In this document: positions 36,301 through 48,300 of the stretch, piece by piece | How positions within the stretch are numbered: position 1 is the stretch's first letter | Layout: every line of letters starts with the position of its first letter | From: Ligula intestinalis | Lineage: Eukaryota > Platyhelminthes > Cestoda > Diphyllobothriidea > Diphyllobothriidae | Reading direction: 5' to 3' | DNA: 64,000 bases | NCBI GenBank assembly: GCA_036362985.1 | Contig: JAYGXS010000009.1 | Coordinates: 19,904,162 to 19,968,161, forward strand | The notes under the pieces: generated by a model | What the model saw: only the letters and a program-made list of their open reading frames with translations | Database searches by the model: none | Told to the model about the DNA's origin: nothing | Program-made: the position numbers and the translations under genes

Positions 36301-39300
36301 TACATCTCGGTGCCTCCTCAGTATCAATTTCCTTCAACAAAAACATAATACTGTTACAGCTTTACAAATATGGTTGAAATATTCGCGGACTGTAGCGACG
36401 CGAATTATGCTAGCCCTCTTAAAATTCGGACGCGCGATGTCGGCTAAAGCACGCGTTGTTCAATTCACTGCCTTGCCCTGCAGATCACATCAACTTGCCT
36501 TCTTATTTTCCAACTGTAATTTTAGCCGGCGGCCTCCCCCAGTCTGCGCTTCGGTCACACGGTCGTGCCTTGGCGTGGTCGCTGCTGGCTGTTTGGCGGC
36601 CGCTCCCGCTTCTCCGCCTGTCCCAGCGACCTCTACCTCTTCGATCCCAACTTCTGCGCTGCTGCTGGTGGTGCTCCGTTTTGGGCGCGGGTTGAGGGCA
36701 TTCGGGGCACGCCTCCGGACCCTCGCGATGGTCACGCCTCCGCAGTCCTGGAGGACGCCATGTTTGTGTTTGGAGGCTTCAATGACCAGGTGTGATTTGC
36801 GTATGCATGCATGCGTAGGGCTCTGTTCTCCGGCGCAAATTCGATACGTAGATTGATTGAGTTCCCATCAGTGGACCAGGCTTCAATCAACTCTCGGCTC
36901 TCATCCCGGATATGTTTTGTTAGGAGGGCCCTAAAGGCTAGCATACGGGCAGCAAACAGCCGCGCTCACAGTAGGCTATCGATCGGTTTACACGCGAGCG
37001 AACGCATCGTGCCGGACAATCAATAATTTAAATTTCAAGCTGCATTCAGTCACTGAGTCACCAGCCAACCGTGCCGGCCCCTACGCCAAAAGAGAAGCTG
37101 ATTGGTTCGATGGACATCGAGTTACGCGCGTTCGTTGTCCTAAATATGCTGCACCTATTACACTCAAAAACTTTTGCTTTTGTCCTGTTCTTGTTGTGTT
37201 CTTCCGTGGGGCTCACACAAGACGAACTTAGGCGTTGACACCTCGGCCTGGGCTACCGTTACAACATCTTTGAGCCCGACCCGCTGTTGCGCATGCGTTT
37301 AGAGTTTCCACTCTGCTAGGTTTTTGTTTTCTAGCTATAACAAATCATGTAGTTCTGTATGCCATTAAGAAGAAACCATATACTGTTCATGAAATTTACA
37401 GTAGATGTGGTTTGCTTCACGAGGGGCATTTAAATGCATATTGTACGGTTGACTGGCTGTTTAACTGAGTACAAGATAGGGTAATTTTGGGCATGTTTTT
37501 CCAGAAAACCTGCCGAATTTTTATGAGCAGTGAGCACGAATAAAAAATTATACTATATTTTGTTATAGATTATACGTATTGCAGCATTGTAAAGCAGAGA
37601 TCTCAAGCGATATAATTTGAAGGCAAATACGTTCTTTGGACAAGCAAAGTAACTTTATTGGGTAAATTTTCGACGCTGGCTCTGCAGGTCGTGGTCACGC
37701 CTGAGTAATTGGGGAGAACCCTTATATTTTATTATTTAAGTAGGCATTTTTGTTAAGTGTGGTTATTTCAGAAGACCGATAAGAAGTGCATCCAAACGTT
37801 GACATTCTCACTTGCCTGAAATAGCCGGAGATTTTGCATATTATGATTTAACAGAATATTCATTAGCTCATCAGTTACCGACTATTAGCTTTTTGAGAAG
37901 TAGACGATGACTCGATCGCTGGGACGATGTTTATTCGCCTGACGTTTCGAAATCCGTCGCGGATTCATCATCGGAGACATACTCACCGAAACAGTTTGTG
38001 TGTGCACAGGGTTCTGCTGTAAAATTTAAGCGTGCAGAAAAAATCGATAAATACCTTGAGTGTGTTCTGATTCGTTGCGTCAGCCATGACCATCTGACCT
38101 TGCGGTGTTGGCATAAGATGATGTTGTGGCCTGTCTTTTCCCCGAGCGGCGACTTGCTTTGGCCAAATTTACTCTCAGCACCGAATATGGATTGGGCAAA
38201 TCGTTGCACTTGTTGATGGATTATGGGCCCGTAAACCATGACTCATGTGATTCTCGGCTTACCCAGTTGTCACTGCTTTCGAGAATTTCAGCCTCATGAA
38301 ATTTGAATGTGTGATGGGGTCTCGTCGAATAAGCCGCAACTTGAGAATTGGCATCATTTCGCTGCACTGCTGCCGCGTGTTCCGCAATTCGCATCTTGAG
38401 AAGCCTGCTAGCTTCTCCGACATATTTGCTTTGCCCGCAGCTGCACCAGATCCTGTAGATGACCCCAGATGTTTCTTGTCGTGGCAGTGGGTCCCAGCGA
38501 TCGATTCGTCTACTCCTCAATTACTACCTGGGACTCGCGCGTTCGTTTGTATTAACAATATTAGCCTTCTTTCAGCTTACCTTTCTTTGACGAAAAAGGC
38601 CGGCCTATGGTGGTCATTTTGTTCATGGTAGTTATTTGTTGGTAACAAGACATTGGTAGCATTGATTTTGCTACCGGCGAAATTCGGCAAGTTATAATTC
38701 CTTTCAGGGCCACCCACTGGCAAGGTTAGCGAGAGAGAGAGGATCTAAGAACTGAGAGCTTAATTAGACTGCAGTCCTTGTTGTGGCTTGAAAAGTTTTT
38801 CCAGCCTTTTGGCCCGGAGGGCGTTTGAGTCTAGACACGCCGGCGTCTGTTCCTTTTTTTCTCTGCGCATACGAGAAATTATTCCGTCTGACAGCTGAGG
38901 TCGCAGTGCTAAGCTAAGACAGTCTTCCAGTCGGTTATCCTACCGCGGCCTTGTCAAGCCTAGGGTTGCAGTAGTATGCGAAGAGGGGGGCGGGGATAGC
39001 TGCTGCCCTGGGAAAGAAGTTGTTACCTCCCAGTGTGTTCATTCATCTTCACAACCCTGGTTGGTCAGCTCCCAATTTGTAGAGTGAATGGTTACGACTG
39101 TACTGCTCTTCGCCGTCTCTGGTCACATACTGGGTGGTCTGAGTCTCCTTTAAGGAGCAAACTACAGGTACTGCCACGAAGCATCCCCTTTTGGAGGACA
39201 CTGGACTGTCTGAACTAACACCCTCTTCTCAGTAGTTGGCTATCGCCCGTTTATCTACGGGGTCTAGTTGCAAGATTTCTGATTGCAAGCGGCTCTTCAT

Positions 39301-42300
39301 TGGTGCGTCCACCTATGGCCTTCAATTATATCCTGTGCTGTATCTGGTGGGAACCAGTGTTACGGCCCTCTCACAGGACAGGGAATGAAAGCGCTCTCAT
39401 TCTCCCGTAATAAAAGCTCTATGCAGCTAAATGCTTGACGAAGAGTACCTTTTCCAGTGTCTTGACGTGAACCATGACCATAATCGCCGCTCTTATTCCA
39501 CTTTTAACCCTAATATGGACCCTCATTTTACCTGAACCCCAACCTTGGCGTCCATCGGAACCTTGCATGTACGTACTCCTAGTTTCTATGTAATACAACT
39601 TAGAGCCACCCGAAAAACGCATCACTTGCTTTCCTCCAGCCTAATGAGGAAGTACATAAACTATTCCTAGCTAAGACAAAAGGGCCGTAGTTTATGTCCT
39701 TGACACATTGCCATTCGTTTCTACCAGTTTCGTCACACCTCTACCGGATTTAACATAGGCACGGTGTTTTGCTCACTGACAGTTGTTACTAGGAATCTAC
39801 AGCCTTGTCGCTTCGTGACTAACTTTTTGGTTTACTTTTTTGTGAGTCTTCTCCTAGGAAGCCTTCTGCCATTTTTCGATACTCTGCGGAAATTTTCATG
39901 TTTTATATTAATAGACGTTACGTCTAAGCGTGTGCAGTACGATGTCTAGGCAAAAAATGAAGTTTTATAAGAGTGTTGGAACAATTACTAAGGTTTATAG
40001 GAGTGTCTGAAAAGTTTATTAAGCTTTTGCCATATATATAAGTATATATACGTATATCCCACTTTATAAGGCCTATGGTCTATTGATGATCGGTAACAGC
40101 CATGAAACAGTTGTCTGCGTTTAGCCTGTGGCACTCCTAGCAACATATCTATGTATCATATGTACGTATATAAGAAGTTAAGTCGTTCTCTGGGACCAGG
40201 AGTGTATTTGTCCGACGTGTATTTGTCCGACTTAACTTCTTCTATCCAGTTACCTGGGCCTCGCATATTCTCGACCATTCAGAATATGTACGTATATGTG
40301 AAATAGAACCGATAGGGACCATGGAGACCGAAATGGTCATTTCCAGTTTATGAGTCGGCATCAACCAGTCATAACGAATCCTGAGGGTGGCGACCGCCGA
40401 GTTTCGAACTGGCGAACTTTGGTCACCTTGAGTGCAACACTACAACTTCACCACGGGCCCTTTGCTTTAGTCGGTTGCGATCGGGAATAGGATGATAGTA
40501 GGGCGCTCACCAATATGCTTACGGAGCATGCTTGTCTCGTTGTGCCTTTAAGTTCTATCTTGAAGCCTAGCAGGCATTCGCATAGCGCCATACTATCAAA
40601 CACAACACCGAATTCCTAACATCTTAACCCTTATTTGCAATGCAGTTGCGACATCGTTCAGTCTTTTATTCAGTTATGCAATACAGTTGTGTTCCATTTA
40701 TTCGTAACTTTTAAGAATAGGAAGGGTCTGATTACACCTGGGTCACTAGTTCGTGGAAATTTGAATTTATAGGAATAGGAGCTCGGAACATGACTCCAGC
40801 ATTACTGTATTATCATCAAAAGTGGCTGGCCCTTCAGTAGATTGCATATGTGATGCAAGGTTGGAAATTGGAGGATTTAACGCACACTCGAGGTTGTTTA
40901 TTTAGTTCATTGGGTTGAAATGGGTCGCAAAATGTTGTTAACTTGAATTAAATTACGGTCAGATCAGAATAACGGAAGAAAATAGAGGCGAAAATGGGCG
41001 AAATCCAGCGTTTGTTGATATCCGAGGAATTTCCTTTGCTATTAAACGCTGCGGAAAAGAAATTCTTGTGTGTGCATGTTGCACTATAAAGAACATTAAT
41101 GAAGAGCAGACATTTTTAATTATATCTGTTCACAACACGGAAAATTTTGTTTTGCATCCATGAAATTGAGGCTAGTGTAATGAGGAGATGACGCATTACT
41201 TTTGGGAATAGAAGAGCGAAATAAGAGTGAAAATTTATATTTCGCAAATCTGCCAAGTTTCGTGCCATAAAATTAAGTAATAAACTTTTGAAGTTGTTCT
41301 TTGCATTACTCCATATTAAATTTATAGATTATATTTGAGGGGTTACAGGCAAGGAATGCGTTTGAGAACTTGATTAGTATATGGCAACCAAATTAACTGT
41401 ACAATCGTCATGAAGTTGGAGACGCTTACCATAACAAATATTTGACAGAGTTGTCACGGGACATTGCGAAACAGTTTTTTTTGTTCAAAAATCGCCGTTG
41501 ATAGTATTGCCACTCTACTTTGTATTATTCATTGTAGAACTGGGTCTAGAAGTAACCAAATATTCTGAAAACTGTTCCGTTTTAGATAAAAGAAGTAGCT
41601 CTTTCATTTATAACAGAAAAGATTTACCTAATTGTAAGGGAAATCAATTCACTGGCCAAAATTTCACATTCTGACCTTGACTTTATCATCAAAAATTAAA
41701 GTATGCAGACCTCAGACTCCAAAATATATAAGTTAAGCTTTTTTCAAGCGTTAACTTGTTGTAGAATTTTTCGAAATCAATCTTGAGCATATTTATTCGC
41801 GACTTTTGGAGCAGCCGTTCATTTTTCTCGGCAATGAGTTCACATGATTGGGTGGTTCTGAATCTATGACGCAAAAAAGACAGCTGCATGAGAAAAAATG
41901 TTTAAAAGCTGGTTATTTATGTAAAAGCTTTTGAGATAAATCGTATTTTGAAGGTGTTGATAAGCACATAGAATATACTCATTATTTATGGTCAATTGGG
42001 TAAAGCCAGTGAAAATTGTAAAGTCTTTATGAGAATTTCATGGAAGATCTGAACTTCTTAGTAATATAAATATCGAAATAATTACAAAACAATATGGCGG
42101 AAGGCAATAACTCTTAGTGTTCAAAAATGGTACGTTTACAATTGTTCCCGACAATTCTATTTAAATTTTGTAGTCACTGACTGGCATGTCCGCAAGTGAG
42201 CTTAAGCAATATATTACTCCTGTTGTCTCCCAATGGGGCATATCAAGCGAAAACGTTGTTGCCTTAGTCCAACCCGAAAGGCTTCACTCGCGTCCACTTG

Positions 42301-45300
42301 GTGGCTTGTATCAATTAGGTGGGCGAGGATTGAGCTTGAGGTCGGTCTATTCTCCCCTCTGCTGAGCCAAGCTGGTATGTGCTCGCGCATTCTCTTCTCC
42401 AGATGTCGCGTTGTTCGGCCAATATAACCCGCTCCACAGGAAGAGGTGAACGAATAGATGCACATGGATGTGGCCTGGAGCTGGTATGTGTTCGCATATT
42501 TATTCGCAAACTTGACAAAACGATAATTTGCCAACGTAATTTTACTTGTGCTGCTTTATTTACTCAGTGGTTTTGCATAAACGGGCTTCCTCTACATGTA
42601 AAACTTAAGTTTACCTAGTACGCCCGATTTCCACTTTTTCGGAATTTTCCACATTGTTAAAAAAGCTGGTGTCTCTATAAAACGTTACATTCCTTCATAA
42701 ATCATAATGTGCCCTATTTTGAAGAACGATCATAACTTTATTGCTGTAAGACTTTGGGGGCCACATCTTGGGCTGCGTTTGAGTAAGAGGGAGTTACTTG
42801 TAAAAATCGTAGGATTGCATGAGTTTGGCAACCTACTGTATGTCTTGCATTTGCTGTCTTCTTCCTACTGACACTGTTTCCTTTACTGTCTCCTTGCTGA
42901 TGATGGTTTCGAGAAGGAATCCGAAACGTCAGCACGGTGAATAATGTTCTTTTCTGAGCGATTGCGTCTACTACTTCTATTTTTCTCACCATTTTTTCCC
43001 ATCGCAGATGGAAACCTTTGAGAACACAGTCTATCGACTGGATTTCATGACCTGGCAGTGGCAGACCATCAGTCTGGCTTCTGGACTGCTAACGCAGCAG
43101 CCCTCACCACAACACGATGTGCCGACGCCGCGTGACTTTGCCTGTCTCGTAGCACACCGGGGCCGGCTCTTCCTCTTTGGCGGCCGCAGTTACGCCAGTC
43201 TGCAGGAGGACGCAGAAATGGGCGATGAAGGGGCCTCGGGCGTCTACGAGTCGACCCTGTGGGAGCTGTTGCCGCTAGTCAACAGTCCATCACGGCCCTC
43301 CTTAGCGACTGATAAGGATGCCGATGATCCTAGTATGCTGTGGCATGCCTGCCACACAGAACGCATTGATCATCTCGCGGCTTCCTACAGTCTTGCTCTT
43401 GCAGCTTGGGAAGAGGCCACCGGCAATTGGGAGAGGTGAGTCACCAGGGTGTCACCCAATGTGAAAATGGCCTGCGTTAAATCTTGCTTTTCTGACAACG
43501 ACAAACATGTAGCGCACTGTTAAGGCTATATCGAGGGGTGTTGAGGCTAACAAGGTTAACCATACTGGCTGCGATCTTGCAGGCCCGATTCATTAGCAGA
43601 AGAGAGAAGTCATGGGAAGGCCAGACTGGTAGGAACAGTATATTCTGAACAGAAGGGTTAAAGAGTAGGTTGTAGCAGATTTGACTGTCGGAGCTCACGT
43701 CATTCCGCTAGAGCGGAATGGCCTGAAGTGATTTCCGGCGGGCAGGCATCGCATTGCGTTTAGACCGATTGAGGCCAACCTACTAATGAGGCTAGTATAC
43801 TACCGCGCGTATTTCATTGGAAGGATTGAAGTCAAGCCACCGTGGATTGAGACTAGAACAGGGGAAGCAAGGTGCGCACGTTTGTGCCTCATGCGGGGAA
43901 CGTGACATCAGCAGCAGTGGGGCAAAAGGAATCTGCGTGCGGTGGATATTCACGTGCAGCTGATCATGGATTCCCAGTAGCGCTAGCCGTGACTACAGAT
44001 ACGCCAACCATTGTGCCTTGTAAGGCTACCAACTAACGAGGCTACACAGTCAACCGTCTTGGGCGCGTCAGGCTGCTGCAACGGTTTCTTTTTGAGGCAT
44101 GAAGTTTACAAAACTCTTGGCGATAAGTTCTAGGAATCCTGGATGGCGCGTCTAGTTCGTGTAGACTGGATTTTTGTCGTAGCTGCGTGATTAGCCGACA
44201 TTTTACGTCTGACGCGTAATCAGCAGGGGGAGCGAGAGATGGGCCTGAAGTCTGGTATACCAAAGGTGCTATAAAGTATCGAAAGACTTTTATAGCATCG
44301 TGCAGGGCGACCATGTATCATCGTTTCTTAAGTCTGCTTGCCATCACCCCGTCCAGCCATCCTCTAAAGGTGCCTTGCCTCTGTGTGTGTGTGTCATGGG
44401 CCACTGATGCTGATGTTGAGAGGCGTTTCTTTGTAGGCAGAATAGCATTACTGACAAAAAGAAGGCAGGCTGGAATGGTCATTTCTGGCTCATTAGCCAT
44501 CATCAGTCAGCCATACCCAACCTCAGGTAGTGAGCCGCCCTAACCACTGCGCTGTAGGCACGTTGTCTTGCTGTAGTTTGGTGCACACGCAAGTCACCGT
44601 TGTGCCTTCAGGACACTGGCGTTCTGCAGCGCAAACTGTTAAAAAAGGTACTGCCTGCTAGTCTAACTGAAGTCTTCCTGACTGAGTCAATCTGTCCACT
44701 ACCCGACACAGAGTATAGTAATGTGTGAATTATTTCCGCCATCGAGGATGGCCCCACCACTGATATACTACCGAAAATTGCTACGTATAGAGAAATAACA
44801 TGCGCAATACTTTCTAGGCTGGTTAGCACAGGCACGCCAAACACACCGATAAATCTGCTGGATACTTCTTCTTCCCCGGCCTTGTCAAAAGCGTTTTATA
44901 GGATGTGATGTGTGGGTACGGCAACTGTTTCAACCTATGTTAGAGTCAAAAAAACTGGAGGTGGAATCGGGCGCAGGTGGCTGGCGCGGATGAAACCGCT
45001 ATCATGCGTACCAACACGCCTGTCGCACCTTGATCTGGCTCCCCCGTTGATCCAAAGCATCTGTAATGCGGCTCGTTTATGGGCTACTGGCATTACTACT
45101 AACACTATCAAAGTGAGTAGAGGGGGTGTCTCGTAAGGCGTCTAAAGTGCAGATGTTCATAATGTCGATGCGCTTCATGCTTTATACATACAAACACTCC
45201 AAACGGCACAATTCTGTAAGAAAGAAATCTTGACGGAATGTGCATATACATGTTATGGGGTGGAGTAGCGCCCGCCGATCGTGTTACAAGACACGCTTGC

Positions 45301-48300
45301 CCCTTTGTGCTTCGAGGCACGATCTGGAGCATTTTCGGCAGCCTCACGACGGCAATTACTATGGACAGAACAAAATAACACTGCCACAACTAATGAGAAC
45401 ACTAGGTCGTGCCGTTTTGTCTTTTTTCCCTTAGAGCTCCTTTTCACGTTTTTGTTATCGTTGTTCTACATTCAATACCTGCCCACTGATCGCACAGGCT
45501 GCTGCTATGAGCGGTCGCCCAAAGGTTTTCAGCCCGTCTATACCTTCACCCTCCATCGCCCTCCCCCCTCTTTAATGCGAATATCTTGTGTGTGTCTGTG
45601 TGTTCGGCCATCGATTTCGATGAAATTCATCATGATCACCGACAGGTTGGCGCAGAAGATCAGTATCAGTATATTGAGGGATATGTTGGAAAAATTCCTT
45701 TGAGTGCCCTATTTGTACATATGTGCAATGGTAGCAGAAAATTTACTTCTCAGACTGTTGGCGAGGCCAGTTGCCCTGTGTCATGGGATGGAAAAATAGG
45801 AGCAGACAGTGAAAAAACTCCACAGGGATTTTTAGGAGAAAAACTGTCGCTCTTGTGGGGGTACTGCGTGGGATTAAGGAGAAAAGGGGTGGGGATCCAA
45901 CGGGGGCATTGCAAAGGTTCCCAGGATCATCACCGTGTGGAAGCCGCGTCCTGATTCTTCCTTGCTGATTGCAGAGTCCGCCAAAGGAATTGAAAAAACA
46001 GAGGCATCCGTCCAGATCGTCGACAGTCAGCTGTGGGTCGAACCAAGGGTGAGTGTTTAGGCCGTCAGGTAGGCTGATAAGATCGCTAGCGGGGTAATCA
46101 CGGTACGCAAATAGCCAAGTAGGGTAGACTGCGGAGACCTTCGCATGAGGCTGTGGGTGGGAGGGCGTTATAAAATAGCAAACGTGAATTGATATAAAAA
46201 CTAATACTACTGAAAAATCGAAAGTAGTATTATCATTGTAAATTGTCAGTTATGATCAGTTCGTTCTGTTGCGCGCACTGCTGTATCGATCCAGTTGTCG
46301 CTTAAAACCCTCTAGCGATTCCGACATAAGGACGTCCTGAGGAAGCGCAATGCACGCTCTGACCACCCTTTTTTGAGAAGAAGTTTTTCCGAGCGTCCAG
46401 CCTGGTTCCTTTCACCTTTAATTTAAGAGGATGACACGTCAAATTCGTGGTTGTTGCTAATTCGAAGCAATCCCCTGATATAAGACAGCAGACTTGAAGG
46501 CGTAATACGCGGAATGCAAGTATCAGGTCCCCCCAAAGCTGCCTATAGCGTGATGGGAAGAGGTTGAGATTCGACAGCCGTGTTTCTTAAGGCTGCTAGC
46601 GCTGCCCCATACCAAGTTTGGTTGCACGCCGTTGTACCTTTTCCAGGATGTTGACGTTTGCGGGCACAGTCGATGTAGATAACAAACAAGATAGGGCCGA
46701 GAACGGAGCCTTGGGGAACACCACTCTCAACCTCAACCTTGGCTGACTGTTTGTCGCTGATGTGGACAGTATGCGAGCGACCGATTAGGAAGCTTTTTAT
46801 CCACGCAAGGAGCCTACCCCTTACTCCTATGCAGCTGAGTTTATAAAGGAGGCGGTGGTGCGGCACGCTATCGAAAGCCTTTTTGAAGTCAATATAGACA
46901 GCATGCACTGAGTTTCCACTATCGACTGCCTCAGTCCACCGTTCTAAACAGTAGAGCAATTTTGTAACGCAGGACCTACCTCTACGAAAACCATGCTGAT
47001 CATCCGATAGCAAGTTTTTTGTTCCAGGAACTGCATAAGTTGTTGCTTTATAATTTTTTCCATCATTTTGCAACGGATTGCAGTAAGGCTGATCGGTCGG
47101 TAGTTATTCGCTGAGACCCGGTTTCCCCCTTTTATAGCGGCGTAATCCTCGCATATTTCCAATCTAATGGTAGGCATCCGGTCTCGAAGGAGGTTTGGAA
47201 GAGCATAGAGAGTGGTGAGAGAGTGGTGAGTGGTGAGAGGGTGGTGAGCTCCTTCAAAATCTTGGCTGGTTTGTCGTCGAGACCTGGTGACTTAGATTCT
47301 TTTAACCTTAAGAGTTCCTTACGAACAACAGCCTCGGAGAATTGGACAGTCTCAACTATTGTATTTGCTTCGGTGTCGTCGGTGGGGTGATCGTATATCG
47401 TTTCCTTTGTGAAGACTGACCGGAAAAAATTTCGAAAGATGATCAGCCTTTGCTTCATCATCCATCAAGTCTCTTCACTCAGCGGTCCTCAGGAGGGGTA
47501 TCGGTTCCTGGTTTTTGGTACCTTGCCTGAGGTAACTTTAAAACATTTTGGGGTTCACTGTGGCCCGGTTTAGCAAATCTGCTTCGAAAGCCCGTCTTGT
47601 TTTGAAAATAAGACCCTTGAAAGTAGAGGTTCCAACTTGGCGCGCGCGAGTTCGGTCTTCATTCGATCGAAATCGCCTCGCCAAACATTTCGTCTGGCTG
47701 TTGAGGGTCTCTCCGGTATTGAGAATAACGAGTACTCCTATAGCAGTACAACATGGTTACTTTTACCTAGTGGTGGGAGACATGACACTTCGTCGATGCT
47801 GTCCTGCGATTTCGTGAGAATGAGGACCAGACAGTTGGACTGCTGGCCAGCGCGCATCCTTGTTGGAAAAGTGACGTGTTGCGTGAGAAATAACTTTAGA
47901 GTCATGCTCAGAAAGCAGCTGTCGAAGGTTAGATCAGAGCTATGTGTGCAGGCCGCACCCCAGTCGATATGAGGCGCGTTAAAGTCCCCCACAATCAGGA
48001 TATTCGATCGTGCAGTAATCTTTTCCAGCTCCTCTAGCAAGGAGGCATCCACTACGGGCTCTCTTCTCGGTGGTCGGTTGTGTCAGGACGTCTACGTTGG
48101 GTGCGCCTGGTACTTTAATGGACAGCCAGATGGCCTCGGAAGTACATGCCAGTTTTTCCGTTTTGTCTTAAACTGTGAGTCCATTTTTCACGTATGTTGC
48201 TACGCCACCGCCTCGACGACCTCCTTTGTCTTTTCTGAACAGTTGATAGCCAGGCATGGATACCTCGCCGTCGGCTACCTGTTCAGACAGCCAAGTTTCC

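Noticed and set aside
36374..36856. 160-codon plus-strand frame
   Set aside because: Wrong register across kelch exon 3; the kelch strands read in another frame.
43008..43010. ATG at the beginning of kelch exon 4 as a gene start
   Set aside because: It directly follows a splice acceptor and continues the repeat started in exon 3 in phase 0.
45281..45954. Overlapping 140- and 122-codon frames in kelch intron 4
   Set aside because: Neither contains kelch motifs. A stretch near 45976-46048 has an acceptor- and donor-like border, but its phase cannot fit between exons 4 and 5 without a stop.
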